DNA from: Entomomonas asaccharolytica
GTDB lineage: Bacteria; Pseudomonadota; Gammaproteobacteria; Pseudomonadales; Pseudomonadaceae
Assembly (NCBI RefSeq): GCF_016653615.1
Contig: NZ_CP067393.1
Coordinates: 857,673-921,672, forward strand
Reading direction: 5' to 3'
Length of the DNA: 64,000 nucleotides
Below the pieces are notes generated by a model. That model saw only the letters and a list, made by a program, of their open reading frames with translations, was not told the origin of the DNA and ran no database searches. Shown piece after piece: positions 17,252-27,500 of the stretch (positions are counted from its first letter, which is position 1; each line of letters begins with the position of its first letter). The translations under genes were made by a program, and so were the position numbers.

Positions 17252-18181
17252 ATGAATAAGATAATAACATTGTTTATAGTAGTCTTTTTTTCAGTTTCTA
17301 TTGTTCAAGCAGAACAAAAAGAAGGAGCAAGTTCTATTTTTCCATGGCAAGAAGGACAAATTGTTGCAGAAACTGATAGTAGCCATGATACTGCATTATT
17401 TAATTACAGGGTTTATCGTCTTTTTTTAAAAAAAGTAGCTGATGGATTTCTTGTGCAAGAGTTATATAAAGACTCTAATAATAAAGCGACAGATCCATTT
17501 GTGATTGAAAAGATGGAGGATGTAACACGCATTCCTTATGTTTATTACACTATGCCTGAGTCTGAGTTAAGCATTACAGGTACTTATACGATGTGGTATG
17601 AGAATGGTATTAAAATGCAAGATGGAAATTATATCAGTGGTAAAAAAGATGGTCTGTGGACACGTTGGTTTGATACAGGACAAAAAAATGCCGAAGGCAT
17701 GTATAAGTTAGGCAAGTTAGAGGGTTTGTGGCGTATGTGGAATATAGATGGTTCTAATATGAATGAAACCTTCTATAAAAATGGACGTTTAGAGGCTGTT
17801 TTATCTGATATAAAAGAAGATCAAAAAAGTAAATTAAGTAGTTTGAATGGCAATAAGATGGATAGGAATATTTGGTTAGTTTGGGATGAAAATGGCCATT
17901 TGAAGTCGCAAGTTATGTTGGTGAATGGTAAAAAGGAGGGGACTTGGGTTTCTTGGGATGATAGGGGAAAAAGAGAAATGCTGGGTTACTATAAAAATGA
18001 TAAAAGAGAAGGTGTATGGAAAACATTTTGGTTAGATGATGCCGAAACTAAGCGTTCGGAAGGAAACTATAAGAATGGTAAAAAAGAAGGGATATGGATT
18101 TTTTGGGATAAATATGGCAATAAAATAAAAGAAGAACATTATAATCAAGGCAAGTTAACAAATAGAATTAACTTACAGTAA
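17252..18181 (+). CDS. secreted YwqK/MORN-like repeat protein, seven repeats (paralog C)
   Basis: A 309-residue protein with a clear signal peptide (MNKIITLFIVVFFSVSIVQA, cleavage before EQ). The N-terminal domain (WQEGQIVAETDSS, then GFLVQELYKDSNNKATDPFV) parallels paralogs at 9726 and 12215. About seven repeat units follow, such as GTYTMWYENGIKMQDGNY, SGKKDGLWTRWFDTGQKNAE and GIWIFWDKYGNKIKEEHY, interrupted by a charged insert near residues 185-205. It is a single gene with its own terminator. The repeats may form a flat beta sheet that binds a ligand or partner, but no function can be assigned. Confidence 0.8.
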   Translation: MNKIITLFIVVFFSVSIVQAEQKEGASSIFPWQEGQIVAETDSSHDTALFNYRVYRLFLKKVADGFLVQELYKDSNNKATDPFVIEKMEDVTRIPYVYYTMPESELSITGTYTMWYENGIKMQDGNYISGKKDGLWTRWFDTGQKNAEGMYKLGKLEGLWRMWNIDGSNMNETFYKNGRLEAVLSDIKEDQKSKLSSLNGNKMDRNIWLVWDENGHLKSQVMLVNGKKEGTWVSWDDRGKREMLGYYKNDKREGVWKTFWLDDAETKRSEGNYKNGKKEGIWIFWDKYGNKIKEEHYNQGKLTNRINLQ

Positions 18182-18189
18182 TACAAAAA

Positions 18190-18220
18190 GGCTTATTGAT
18201 TGATTTAAATAAGCCCTTTT
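18190..18220. terminator. terminator between paralog C and PBP1A gene
   Basis: A perfect eight-base stem GGCTTATT / AATAAGCC (18190-18215) with flanking A run on the left and CTTTT on the right; it can serve both converging genes. Confidence 0.8.
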
Positions 18221-18227
18221 CCACGTG

Positions 18228-20627
18228 TTAGAATAGTTCCATTGGTGCTACATCATCGCTAGACATAGGAAGTCCAGAAGAATTATCCCCTTTAATAGCA
18301 TCTTCTTTCTTAAATATTTCTGTATAAGTATGTTGTGAGTAATCAGAAGCTAGACGGCCAGTATCAGCATCAATTTTAAGTTGTACAATACCAGCAGGTT
18401 TAGGCATTGTCTTATTAGGTTTATCTTTTAATGCTACTTGCATAAAGTCAATCCAAATTGGAAGCGCCAAGGTACCACCATACTCACGACGACCTAAGGT
18501 ATCAGGTTTATCGAAACCCACCCAAACGACTGTAGTATAATCACCATTGTAACCCGTAAACCAAGTATCTTTAGTGTCATTAGTGGTTCCTGTTTTGCCC
18601 GCTAAATCAATACGTTTTAACACTAAAGCTCTAGTACCTGTACCTCGTCTAATTACATCTTGTAAGATACTATTCATAATATAAGCTGTGCGTTTATCAA
18701 TAACCGACTCTGCTATATTAGGTATAGTCTTTAACTGATCATCTTTCTCCATAGGTATAAGTTCAGCTTTATACTCACTTACTTCAGCTATGGTTTGGTT
18801 TGTTTCTGGAATAGCTGGAGGTGCAGCTGTAAAAATAATGTTATTGTTACGGTCTTTGATTTCATCAATAACATAAGGGTAGAGTTTGTAGCCGCCACTA
18901 GCAAATACAGTCCATGCGCGTGCAATTTGCATGGGTGATACATCAGCAGAGCCTAAAGCGAGCGAAAGAGAAGGAGGCAAACTTTCTTTAGCAAAACCAA
19001 ATTTCTCAATATAGTCTAATGTATTATCTATACCTACACTTTGTAATAAACGAATCGTCACTAAGTTTCTAGAGCGGTATAAACCTTCTCTTAAACTAAT
19101 AGGCCCTAAAAATTTATTACCATCATTTTTTGGTTTCCATTTCTTCTTGTCAGAGCCATCTTCTACAACAATAGGTGCATCATTAATCTTACTTGCAGCA
19201 GTGAATCCTGCATCTAATGCAGCACTATAAATAAAAGGTTTAAAACTAGAGCCAGGTTGACGCTTAGCTTGGGTTACACGATTATAGTTACTTTGATCAA
19301 ATGAAAAGCCACCCACTAACGCTTCAACAGCACCTGTTTGTGAATTTAAAGAAACTAAAGCAGATTCAGCTTTGGGTATTTGACTAAAATATAAAGTTCC
19401 TTGTTGGTCTCTTTGTACACGGATTAAATCCCCAACATTGACGATATCTTTAGGAGCCTTAGGCGGGGGACCCATACTATTGTTGGATAGATAAGGTCTT
19501 GCCCACTTCATTGTCTCCCACGCAACAGTCTCTTGTTGGTTTTGTTGAGTAAATACAATAATATTTTGATCATCAATAGCTGTTACTATCGCAGGTTCTA
19601 AGTATCCAATAGATTTTTGCTCTTTGATTGTATTTAACCAGTTTTCTGGTGGTAATGCCGATTGTTCTGCACCACGGTAGCCATGGCGTTTATCATATTC
19701 TAATAAACCTTTACGTAAAGCTTGATTGGCAGCTTCTTGTAAAGGTGAAGAGATAGTAGCAGTTACTTGATAACCATCTGTATAGGCTGCATCACCATAT
19801 TTTTCAACCATTTCTAGACGTATTATTTCAGCTATATAAGGTGCGGCCAGTTCAGGAATAGCATCATGACGCTTTGCTGTTTCTGGTTCAGCTTTAGCTT
19901 TTTCATAGTCTGTTTTACTAATCATGCCTAAATGATGCATTCTTGCAAGAATCCAGTTTCTTCTTTCTAGACTACGTTTTGGATTAATTATAGGATTATT
20001 AGCAGATGGTGCTTTGGGAAGACCCGCTATGGTAGCCATTTGCGCTAATGATAACTCTTTAACAGATTTTCCATAATAAACTTGAGAGGCGGCTTCAATT
20101 CCATAAGAGCGGTAGCCTAAAAATATTTTATTAAGGTATAACTCTAAAATTTCTTCTTTAGTCAATTCTTGTTCTAATTTTAAAGCCAATAGAATTTCTC
20201 TGGCTTTACGTATATAGGTCTGTTCGCTTGATAAAAAATAGTTTCTTGCAACCTGCATAGTAATGGTGCTACCACCTGATTGTTTATGACCAGTGGTCGC
20301 TAGTTCCAGTATGGCGCGTAATAAACTTTTAAGATCAATACCATAGTGATTTTTAAAGTTATCATCTTCTGCTGCTAATAAAGCGTTGATAAAATTAGGC
20401 GGAATATCTTTGTAAGCAATAGGTGAGCGTCGCATTTCACCAAATTCAGCAATTAATTTATTATCTGCACTGTAAACGCGTAATGGTATTTGTAACTCTA
20501 TGTGACGTATCGACTCAATAGATGGTAAATTGTGGCTTAAATAAAGAGCTGCGCCACTGATTACGAGTGGAACTGTACAAATTAATGTTATAAAAGACCA
20601 CCAAATAAATTTATATAAACGAATCAA
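18228..20627 (-). CDS. mrcA: penicillin-binding protein 1A (class A, bifunctional)
   Basis: A 799-residue peptidoglycan synthase, also called PonA. A short cytoplasmic end and one membrane anchor (residues 9-29) precede the glycosyltransferase domain, with AAEDDNFKNHYGID and GGSTITMQVARN; an OB-like insert follows. The transpeptidase domain has the acyl-serine motif SSFKPF, the second motif in YRSRNLVTIRL and KTGTT in AGKTGTTNDTKDTWFTGY. It polymerises glycan strands and cross-links stem peptides in the periplasm. It is divergent from pilMNOPQ, the arrangement known in Pseudomonas, sharing a 195-base intergenic region. Confidence 0.96.
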   Translation of the reverse strand: MIRLYKFIWWSFITLICTVPLVISGAALYLSHNLPSIESIRHIELQIPLRVYSADNKLIAEFGEMRRSPIAYKDIPPNFINALLAAEDDNFKNHYGIDLKSLLRAILELATTGHKQSGGSTITMQVARNYFLSSEQTYIRKAREILLALKLEQELTKEEILELYLNKIFLGYRSYGIEAASQVYYGKSVKELSLAQMATIAGLPKAPSANNPIINPKRSLERRNWILARMHHLGMISKTDYEKAKAEPETAKRHDAIPELAAPYIAEIIRLEMVEKYGDAAYTDGYQVTATISSPLQEAANQALRKGLLEYDKRHGYRGAEQSALPPENWLNTIKEQKSIGYLEPAIVTAIDDQNIIVFTQQNQQETVAWETMKWARPYLSNNSMGPPPKAPKDIVNVGDLIRVQRDQQGTLYFSQIPKAESALVSLNSQTGAVEALVGGFSFDQSNYNRVTQAKRQPGSSFKPFIYSAALDAGFTAASKINDAPIVVEDGSDKKKWKPKNDGNKFLGPISLREGLYRSRNLVTIRLLQSVGIDNTLDYIEKFGFAKESLPPSLSLALGSADVSPMQIARAWTVFASGGYKLYPYVIDEIKDRNNNIIFTAAPPAIPETNQTIAEVSEYKAELIPMEKDDQLKTIPNIAESVIDKRTAYIMNSILQDVIRRGTGTRALVLKRIDLAGKTGTTNDTKDTWFTGYNGDYTTVVWVGFDKPDTLGRREYGGTLALPIWIDFMQVALKDKPNKTMPKPAGIVQLKIDADTGRLASDYSQHTYTEIFKKEDAIKGDNSSGLPMSSDDVAPMELF

Positions 20628-20822
20628 AATTAAGAAATTCCTAGCAAATAATAATAATATTTTGTTAAAATTATTGAGTTAGAACAACACTTGCGACATA
20701 TTATAGCTTTTTTATGTAAAGATAACTATGAATTGAGTAGTAAAATTTGATATTTATATATAGTATATAGTATGTACAGAGTAATTTTCCGTAAGTTGCG
20801 GATGTAGATAGGGAAAAACATC

Positions 20823-21881
20823 GTGCTATTTAAAAAGAAAGTAAAAAAGTTATTGGGGATTGATATAGGTGCTAGCTCAGTTAGAGTGGTGGACTTAGAT
20901 CAGTCAGGAGCTTCTTATATATTAAATGGGTATGCTGTCGAAGAACTGCCATTAGGCGTTGTTTCTGATAGAAATATCCATGATATTGAAGCAGTTGGTA
21001 AAGTCTTAGAGAAAGCAGTTAAAGCTGCTAAGGTTAAGGCAACGTCTGCGGTAGTAGCCGTGGGCGGCTCATCTGTGATTACTCGTGTTGTTGAGGTTAC
21101 AAAAGGAATGAGTGATGCTGATGTAGAGGTACAACTGCAGTTAGAAGCTGATCAATATATCCCTTATCCTTTAGATGAAGTAGCTATTGATTTTGCTCGT
21201 TTAGGAACATCATCACCTAATGATGATTCTAAAGAAGAGGTTTTATTAGCTGCTTGTCGTAAAGAAAGTATTGAAACAAGAGAAGCAGTATTGGCCTTCA
21301 CAGGATTATCTGCAGGTGTTGTTGATCTTGAGTCTTATGCTATGGAACGAGCGGCAGCACTTATCCCTATGGTGAAAAAAGCTGGATCTGTTTCACCCGT
21401 TGCTGTTGTTGATATTGGGTCATCAATGCTCAGCTTTAATATTATCCATAATGGTCATATTATTTATAATCGTGAGCAAATGTTTGGTGGTCGGCAGCTT
21501 ACTGAAGAAATTCAAAGGCATTACGGGCTAACTTTCCTTGATGCCGAGCGGGCGAAGAAAAGAGGAGAGTTGCCAGAAGATTATGAGCAAGCAGTATTGC
21601 AAGGGTTTATGGATCAAATATCTGATCAAATAGCGCGTTCGTTACAGTTTTTCTTTGCTACAGGACAATATAATACTATTGACGGTATAGTTCTAGCAGG
21701 TGGTGGTGCAAGAATTCAGCAATTACCAAGTTATATTCAAGATAAATTAAACATCCCAACAGAGATGGCTAATCCTTTTGCAGAAATGAAAACATCATCA
21801 AAAATTAATGCATCTGTATTAGCACAGGATGCACCATCCTTGATGATTGCTTGTGGCTTAGCAATGAGGAGTTTTGACTAA
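20823..21881 (+). CDS. pilM: type IV pilus assembly protein PilM
   Basis: A 352-residue actin-like cytoplasmic protein of the type IV pilus alignment complex. The phosphate-binding motif GIDIGASSVRVVDLD is near residue 13, VAVVDIGSSMLSFNII marks the second phosphate loop, and GIVLAGGGARIQQLP the adenosine motif. It starts with GTG at 20823, preceded by TAGGGA. PilM binds the N-terminal INLLPWR segment of PilN, which is present in the next gene. Its stop overlaps the pilN start by one base, and pilMNOPQ clearly form one operon. Confidence 0.96.
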   Translation: MLFKKKVKKLLGIDIGASSVRVVDLDQSGASYILNGYAVEELPLGVVSDRNIHDIEAVGKVLEKAVKAAKVKATSAVVAVGGSSVITRVVEVTKGMSDADVEVQLQLEADQYIPYPLDEVAIDFARLGTSSPNDDSKEEVLLAACRKESIETREAVLAFTGLSAGVVDLESYAMERAAALIPMVKKAGSVSPVAVVDIGSSMLSFNIIHNGHIIYNREQMFGGRQLTEEIQRHYGLTFLDAERAKKRGELPEDYEQAVLQGFMDQISDQIARSLQFFFATGQYNTIDGIVLAGGGARIQQLPSYIQDKLNIPTEMANPFAEMKTSSKINASVLAQDAPSLMIACGLAMRSFD

Positions 21882-22450
21882 TGGTACGTATTAATTTATT
21901 ACCATGGCGTGAGCAGCTACGGGAAGAGCGCAAACGTCAGTTTTTTATAGCTGTGGCTATTGCAATAGTGGTGGGTGTTATTTTGGTTTACATTGCAAAT
22001 AAGTATTTTGAATTGCAGGTTGAAAATCAAAATTTACGTAACCGTTATTTACAAGAGCAAATTACAGTGATGAATAATAATCTTAAAATAATTGAGGATT
22101 TAAAGTCTAAAAAATCTGAATTATTATCACGGATGAAGATTATTCAAGATTTACAATCAAATCGTCAAATTTTAGCAAGATTATTAGATCAATTTGTTCG
22201 TACATTACCAGAGGGTGTTTTTTATACTTCAGTATCCAAAAAGAATAAACAAATAACTATTCAAGGTATGACAGTTTCTAATAATCGTGTTTCGCAATTA
22301 ATGCGTAATTTTGAAAACTCACCATGGTTGGCTAATCCTAATTTGACAGTAATTAGTCAAATTAATCAAAAAGATCCAAACGACAAAACAGCAAGTTTTA
22401 CTTTGTTAGTTGATCAAAGTGAACCAAAGGATGGGGGAGTTTCACAATGA
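21881..22450 (+). CDS. pilN: type IV pilus assembly protein PilN
   Basis: A 189-residue bitopic inner-membrane protein. The cytoplasmic N-terminus contains the PilM-binding segment INLLPWREQLREERKRQ, followed by one membrane helix (about residues 23-43), a coiled coil, and a periplasmic ferredoxin-like domain. PilN pairs with PilO to link the cytoplasmic motor to the outer-membrane secretin. The stop overlaps pilO by four bases (ATGA), indicating translational coupling. Length matches Pseudomonas PilN. Confidence 0.95.
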   Translation: MVRINLLPWREQLREERKRQFFIAVAIAIVVGVILVYIANKYFELQVENQNLRNRYLQEQITVMNNNLKIIEDLKSKKSELLSRMKIIQDLQSNRQILARLLDQFVRTLPEGVFYTSVSKKNKQITIQGMTVSNNRVSQLMRNFENSPWLANPNLTVISQINQKDPNDKTASFTLLVDQSEPKDGGVSQ

Positions 22451-23049
22451 GTTTTAATTTAAAAAGTTTAGATTTAAATAACTTAGATCTAAAAAGTCCT
22501 GGAACATGGCCTCTACCTATAATGGTTCTTGCCTGTTTTTTAGTACTAATCATAGTCTGTATTTTAGGCTATCAATTTGTATTAAGTGATATACGTGCTT
22601 CTTTGGATAAAGCAAGGAACGAAGAGCCAAAATTAAAAGCAGATTTTGAAACAAAAGCTGCTCAGTCAGCTAGTTTAAATGCTTATAAGGCTCAAATGGA
22701 TGCTATTGAGGAATCATTTAGTGGTTTACTTAAGCAACTACCTGCTGAAACTGAAGTTCCAGGTTTGATTGAGGATGTCACTAAAGCTGGCTTAACTAGT
22801 GGTTTAGAGTTTAAACAGATTAGATTGCAAAAAGAGGTAAGACAGCCTTTTTATGTGGAGTTGCCTGTACAAATTACTGTAACAGGTAATTATCATGCAT
22901 TTGCTAATTTTGCTACAAAGGTTGCTGCATTGCCTAGAATTGTTACATTAAATGATTTCACAATAAAACCAGATGCAGTGGGGGATTCTTCTAAATTAAC
23001 AATTGATGTTTTAGCAAAAACATACCGTTACCGTGAGGATGTGAAATGA
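22447..23049 (+). CDS. pilO: type IV pilus assembly protein PilO
   Basis: A 200-residue inner-membrane protein with a cytoplasmic N-terminus, one membrane helix (about 21-44, LPIMVLACFLVLIIVCILGY), a coiled coil and a periplasmic domain (QLPAETEVPGLIEDVTKAGL, then the PilO-typical FYVELPVQITVTGNYHAFANF). It forms heterodimers with PilN. Start and stop codons overlap the neighbours pilN and pilP by four bases each. No anomaly is seen. Confidence 0.95.
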   Translation: MSFNLKSLDLNNLDLKSPGTWPLPIMVLACFLVLIIVCILGYQFVLSDIRASLDKARNEEPKLKADFETKAAQSASLNAYKAQMDAIEESFSGLLKQLPAETEVPGLIEDVTKAGLTSGLEFKQIRLQKEVRQPFYVELPVQITVTGNYHAFANFATKVAALPRIVTLNDFTIKPDAVGDSSKLTIDVLAKTYRYREDVK

Positions 23050-23573
23050 TAATATTTAAGCGCATTCTATTTCTTGGTGTTTTAACAAGCGTATTGGTAG
23101 GTTGTGGAAACTCAGGTGTTGTTGATTTAGAAGAATATGTTGACCGTGTTAAAGCTAGACCTGCGAGGGCAATTGAGCCATTGCCTGAACCAAAGCCTTA
23201 TTTACCTTTTTCATATACAGCTACTTTTATGAGAGATCCTTTTCAAAGTCAAGATGCTATTATTCAACCAGATCCAATCCGTGAAGATCTTAGTAAGTGT
23301 CTTATGCCTGATTTAACAAGACCGAAACAGTATTTAGAAGGTTTTGATATAGGATCATTTATTATGGTAGGTACAATTGAAAATGACAAAGAGCATTATG
23401 CCTTATTGCGTGGTGCTGGAGGTATTCATCGCATAAGAGTAGGAGATTACATTGGTGTAAATCATGGTCAAGTAGTCTCTATTAATGATTTTGGACTTGA
23501 AGTTCTTGAGAAAATTTCTGATGGTAACGAAGGTTGCCGAGAAAAAACTTATATCTTAGAGCTTAAAAATTAA
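23046..23573 (+). CDS. pilP: type IV pilus assembly lipoprotein PilP
   Basis: A 175-residue lipoprotein. The lipobox LVGC puts the acylated cysteine at residue 20 after a short signal sequence. A disordered stretch rich in proline follows (EPLPEPKPYLPFSY), then FMRDPFQSQDA and a beta-sandwich domain (GSFIMVGTIENDKEHYALLR, GIHRIRVGDYIGVNHGQV) that contacts PilQ. It joins the PilNO complex to the secretin. pilQ follows after 17 bases. Confidence 0.95.
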   Translation: MIIFKRILFLGVLTSVLVGCGNSGVVDLEEYVDRVKARPARAIEPLPEPKPYLPFSYTATFMRDPFQSQDAIIQPDPIREDLSKCLMPDLTRPKQYLEGFDIGSFIMVGTIENDKEHYALLRGAGGIHRIRVGDYIGVNHGQVVSINDFGLEVLEKISDGNEGCREKTYILELKN

Positions 23574-23590
23574 TCTTAAGGATGTTACAG

Positions 23591-25828
23591 ATGAAAAAGA
23601 ATACCCCAATTGAACAACGGAAAAAAGTAATGAATGTTTCTTTAATGCGTTTGAGTATAGCTTTATTAAGTATGGCTATTCCATCAATGTTATATGCTGC
23701 TAATTTAAAAGATATGGATGTTGTGTCTTTACCTGGTGAACGGGTAGAACTTAAATTAGTGTTTGATGAACCAGTGACGGCTCCAAAGGGTTATACAATT
23801 GATCAGCCGGCACGTATTGCGCTTGATTTGCCAGGTGTTTCGAGCCTACTAGGTGAAAAAAGGAGAACTGTTGGAATCGGCAATGTTAGAAATCTAACAG
23901 TTGTTGAAGCTAAAAATGTAACACGATTGGTAGTAGGTTTAAATACATTAGTGCCTTACACAACTCGTGCAGAGGGTAATAATATTTTTATTGTATTGGG
24001 CGATAGTGTTTCAACTTCACCAATAGTTCCAACAAATACAGTATCTACATTGCCTACTAAATCGACAAATACTGTTACACCAGTTACTACAAAATCTGTT
24101 GCATCTATTGGAAATGCTATTGAGAATATTGATTTCAGACGTGGTGATAATGGTGAAGGTAATATTGTTGTTAAGCTTTCAAACAGTACAATTAGTCCTG
24201 ATGTACAAGAAAGGGGAGGTAAAATAGTTCTTAATTTCCCTAAAACACAATTACCTGAGTCATTGCGTGTACGTTTAGATGTTAAGGATTTCGCTACACC
24301 AGTACAATTTATTAACTCAACAGCTAAATCAGATGGTTCTAGTATTACTATTGAACCTAAAGGTAACTATGACTATTTAGTTTTCCAAGCTAATGATGAA
24401 TTGACGGTTAGTGTCAAGCATGTATCTGTTGAAGAAAAACAGCGTCGTTTAGAGGATCAGGGTATTTTCAAAGGTGATACGCTATCTTTAAATTTCCAAG
24501 ATATTGAAGTAAGAAGTGTATTACAAATTTTAGCAGACTTTACTAAATTAAATTTAGTGGCTACTGATTCTGTTAGAGGTAATATTACTTTACGTTTACA
24601 AAATGTACCATGGGATCAGGCTTTAGATATTATCATGCGTACAAGAGGTCTTGCTAAGCGTCAAGAAGGAAATATTCTTATTATTGCACCTGCTGATGAG
24701 TTAGCTGAATCTGCCCGTAGAATGTTTGATGCTGAACAAACACTTAAAGCAACACAACCTTTACGTCGTGAGATTATCCCAGTTAATTATGCTGATGCAA
24801 CAAGTATTATTGCATTATTCCAAGCTACTATGTCACAGACTAATAGTATTCAAGCTGGTCAAAATGCATCTGGTATGGGTAATTATAGTGCGAATATGAC
24901 CACCAATGATCGAGGCTCTTTAACTGTTGATAAGCGTACTAACACTATTATTGCTTATCAAACAGAAGAGCGCTTAGAAGAGTTAAGGCGTATTATTGCT
25001 CAGTTAGATCGTCCTGTGCGTCAAGTACAAATTGAAGCCCGTATTGTTGAGGCCAATGTTGATTTTGCAAAAAATTTAGGTGTTCGATGGGGAGCAGATT
25101 TTGGCTCAAAATCAGGTAATTGGCAAAGTTATGGTGGTGCTGATGGTCGTAAAAATTCGACAGGTTCTAGTACAGAGTTTGGTAATCTTGGTACAATGTT
25201 TACTAATGATGGTGATGGTTATATTCGTACACTTGCAGCGCCAGTAGTTGATTTAGGTGCAGCAGATGCTACTTCTGGTTTTGGTATTGGCTTTTTGAGT
25301 TCTAATGTGATGATTGACTTAAAGCTGAATGCTATGCAGAGATCAGGACAAGGTGAAGTAATTTCTCAACCTAAAGTAACTACTTCAGATAAAGAGACAG
25401 CACGCATTATGAAAGGTCAGGAAGTGCCTTATCAAGAGGCATCTTCAAGTGGTGCTACTTCTACTTCATTTAAAGAGGCATTGCTTTCTTTAGAAGTTAC
25501 ACCACAAATTACTCCAGATAATCAAATTATGATGGCAGTTGTTGTAACTAAAGACTCTGTTAACGAGTCACAGAGATACCAAGGTGTTCCACCTATTAAT
25601 AAAAATGAAGTTAATGCTAAAGTATTGGTCTCTGATGGTGAAACTATTGTATTAGGTGGTGTATTCCAAAATGACCAAAGTAAAATCACTGAAAAAGTTC
25701 CTTTCTTAGGTGATTTACCTGTGATGGGACGTTTATTCCGTCGAGATAGCGTATCAAATACTAAACAAGAGTTATTAATTTTTATAACTCCTCGTATTAT
25801 TGATAATAAGGCATTTGCTTCGAGATAA
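23591..25828 (+). CDS. pilQ: type IV pilus secretin PilQ
   Basis: A 745-residue outer-membrane secretin. After a signal peptide come two AMIN domains that bind peptidoglycan (around residues 40-130 and 165-270), a secretin/TonB short N-terminal domain ([20 protein letters not shown]), an N1 domain, and the secretin core with [35 protein letters not shown] and the final [13 protein letters not shown]. The frame opens at 23582, but AAGGA sits directly before that ATG; the ATG at 23591 has proper spacing. PilQ forms the pore through which the pilus leaves the cell. Confidence 0.96.
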   Translation: MKKNTPIEQRKKVMNVSLMRLSIALLSMAIPSMLYAANLKDMDVVSLPGERVELKLVFDEPVTAPKGYTIDQPARIALDLPGVSSLLGEKRRTVGIGNVRNLTVVEAKNVTRLVVGLNTLVPYTTRAEGNNIFIVLGDSVSTSPIVPTNTVSTLPTKSTNTVTPVTTKSVASIGNAIENIDFRRGDNGEGNIVVKLSNSTISPDVQERGGKIVLNFPKTQLPESLRVRLDVKDFATPVQFINSTAKSDGSSITIEPKGNYDYLVFQANDELTVSVKHVSVEEKQRRLEDQGIFKGDTLSLNFQDIEVRSVLQILADFTKLNLVATDSVRGNITLRLQNVPWDQALDIIMRTRGLAKRQEGNILIIAPADELAESARRMFDAEQTLKATQPLRREIIPVNYADATSIIALFQATMSQTNSIQAGQNASGMGNYSANMTTNDRGSLTVDKRTNTIIAYQTEERLEELRRIIAQLDRPVRQVQIEARIVEANVDFAKNLGVRWGADFGSKSGNWQSYGGADGRKNSTGSSTEFGNLGTMFTNDGDGYIRTLAAPVVDLGAADATSGFGIGFLSSNVMIDLKLNAMQRSGQGEVISQPKVTTSDKETARIMKGQEVPYQEASSSGATSTSFKEALLSLEVTPQITPDNQIMMAVVVTKDSVNESQRYQGVPPINKNEVNAKVLVSDGETIVLGGVFQNDQSKITEKVPFLGDLPVMGRLFRRDSVSNTKQELLIFITPRIIDNKAFASR

Positions 25829-25832
25829 TACG

Positions 25833-26348
25833 TTGTCAGAATGTCTAACTTTAGTAGGCCCAATGGGAGCTGGTAAAAGCACCATTGGGCGCCTACTTTC
25901 TAGAGAGCTTAATTTACCTTTTATTGATTCAGATCGTGAGATAGAAGCACGCTCAGGTGCTAGTATTTCATGGATTTTCGATGTAGAAGGTGAAAAGGGA
26001 TTTAGAGATAGAGAACAAAATATTATTACAGAAATTTGTAATGAAGATAATGAAGGTTTTGTTTTAGCTACAGGCGGTGGTGCAATTCTTCGTGAACAAA
26101 CACGACAAGTACTAGCGGAGAAAACAACCGTTATTTATTTACACGCATCAGTTGAACAACAAATATCGCGAACAGCAAAAGATAAACAGAGACCACTACT
26201 ACAAGTGGCAGATCCTAAAAAAGTTTTACAAGAACTTATGACTATAAGGGATCCACTATATCGTCAAGTAGCTCATATTATTATAACAACTGATGAGCGT
26301 CATCCACGTTTTTTAATCCAACATATTTTAGAAACCTTAGGTTTGTAG
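25833..26348 (+). CDS. aroK: shikimate kinase AroK
   Basis: A 171-residue P-loop kinase that phosphorylates shikimate at the 3-hydroxyl. Walker A is in [14 protein letters not shown]; the shikimate-binding region includes [24 protein letters not shown] and TGGGAI; the lid is in DKQRPLLQ. I chose the TTG at 25833, four bases after the pilQ stop, because it gives the same N-terminus as Pseudomonas AroK. Upstream TTG codons at 25800 and 25815 would overlap pilQ. No ATG is available before the P-loop. It probably belongs to the pil transcript. Confidence 0.92.
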   Translation: MSECLTLVGPMGAGKSTIGRLLSRELNLPFIDSDREIEARSGASISWIFDVEGEKGFRDREQNIITEICNEDNEGFVLATGGGAILREQTRQVLAEKTTVIYLHASVEQQISRTAKDKQRPLLQVADPKKVLQELMTIRDPLYRQVAHIIITTDERHPRFLIQHILETLGL

Positions 26349-26392
26349 TAAAGTTCTACACAATTACTTCTATTATTTATCTGGAATTTAAT

Positions 26393-27496
26393 ATGCATAG
26401 GTTACAAGTAGAGTTAGGTGATCGTAGCTATCCTATTTTTATTGGTGAAAACTTATTTCAAAAAACATTATTGGAACCTTATATTAAGGGTAGCCAAGTG
26501 GTAGTGGTTACTAATGAAACAGTAGCACCTCTATATCTAGGCAACTTATTATCTCGACTAGTAGATTATCAATATGAAACTGTAGTATTACCAGATGGCG
26601 AAAAATATAAAAATTGGCAGACGTTGCAACTAATTTTTGATGGTCTGCTTAAAGCTGAGTGTACCCGTAAAGTTACTTTAATTGCTTTGGGTGGTGGTGT
26701 TATTGGTGATATGACAGGTTTTGCAGCTGCTTGTTATCAACGCGGAGTTAATTTTATTCAAGTACCTACCACATTATTATCTCAAGTTGACTCTTCAGTA
26801 GGTGGAAAAACTGGTATTAATCATGATTTAGGCAAGAATATGATAGGAGCATTTTATCAGCCTAAGTCAGTTATTATTGATATAAATACCCTGCATACAT
26901 TATCTGCAAGAGAACTGTCCGCAGGTTTGGCAGAAGTTATTAAATATGGTTTGATAGCAGATAAAGATTTTTTTGACTGGTTAGAATTAAATATTGAACA
27001 ACTAAAAAATTTGGAAACCGAAAGCTTAATCAAAGCGATTGAATGGTCTTGTAAGATTAAAGCGCGCGTAGTCGCTATGGATGAGACAGAGTCAGGTATT
27101 CGAGCTACTCTAAATTTAGGTCATACTTTTGGTCATGCTATTGAGACTCATCAGGGATATGGTAATTGGTTGCATGGCGAGGCGGTTGCAGCAGGTACGG
27201 TAATGGCTTTAGAAATGTCGATGCAACTAGGTTGGTTATCAATACAAGATCGTGATAGAGGAATTAAATTATTAGCTAAAGCGGGTTTACCTGTTGTTCC
27301 ACCTGCTAATATGAAAGTGAATGATTTTCTAAAATACATGCGAATAGATAAAAAAACCTTAGATGGACAAATACGTCTTGTTTTATTACAAAAAATAGGT
27401 GAGGCAGTAGTAACAAGTGAATTTGCTAGTGATATACTGAATGCTATACTATCTACGAATTATCAACAATTGCTTGACTCTATATTGACGGACTAA
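26393..27496 (+). CDS. aroB: 3-dehydroquinate synthase AroB
   Basis: A 367-residue NAD-dependent and metal-dependent enzyme converting DAHP to 3-dehydroquinate, step two of the shikimate pathway. Signatures are [51 protein letters not shown] and the metal ligands around [17 protein letters not shown]. It follows aroK by 44 bases and precedes an AAA/SPOR gene, an order also known in Pseudomonas and (with damX) in enterobacteria. Length is normal. Confidence 0.97.
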   Translation: MHRLQVELGDRSYPIFIGENLFQKTLLEPYIKGSQVVVVTNETVAPLYLGNLLSRLVDYQYETVVLPDGEKYKNWQTLQLIFDGLLKAECTRKVTLIALGGGVIGDMTGFAAACYQRGVNFIQVPTTLLSQVDSSVGGKTGINHDLGKNMIGAFYQPKSVIIDINTLHTLSARELSAGLAEVIKYGLIADKDFFDWLELNIEQLKNLETESLIKAIEWSCKIKARVVAMDETESGIRATLNLGHTFGHAIETHQGYGNWLHGEAVAAGTVMALEMSMQLGWLSIQDRDRGIKLLAKAGLPVVPPANMKVNDFLKYMRIDKKTLDGQIRLVLLQKIGEAVVTSEFASDILNAILSTNYQQLLDSILTD

Positions 27497-27500
27497 ATCA

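Noticed and set aside
9726..18181. YwqK-type antitoxin label for the three secreted repeat proteins
   Set aside because: All three carry signal peptides and none has an adjacent toxin-like gene; the label comes only from repeat similarity.
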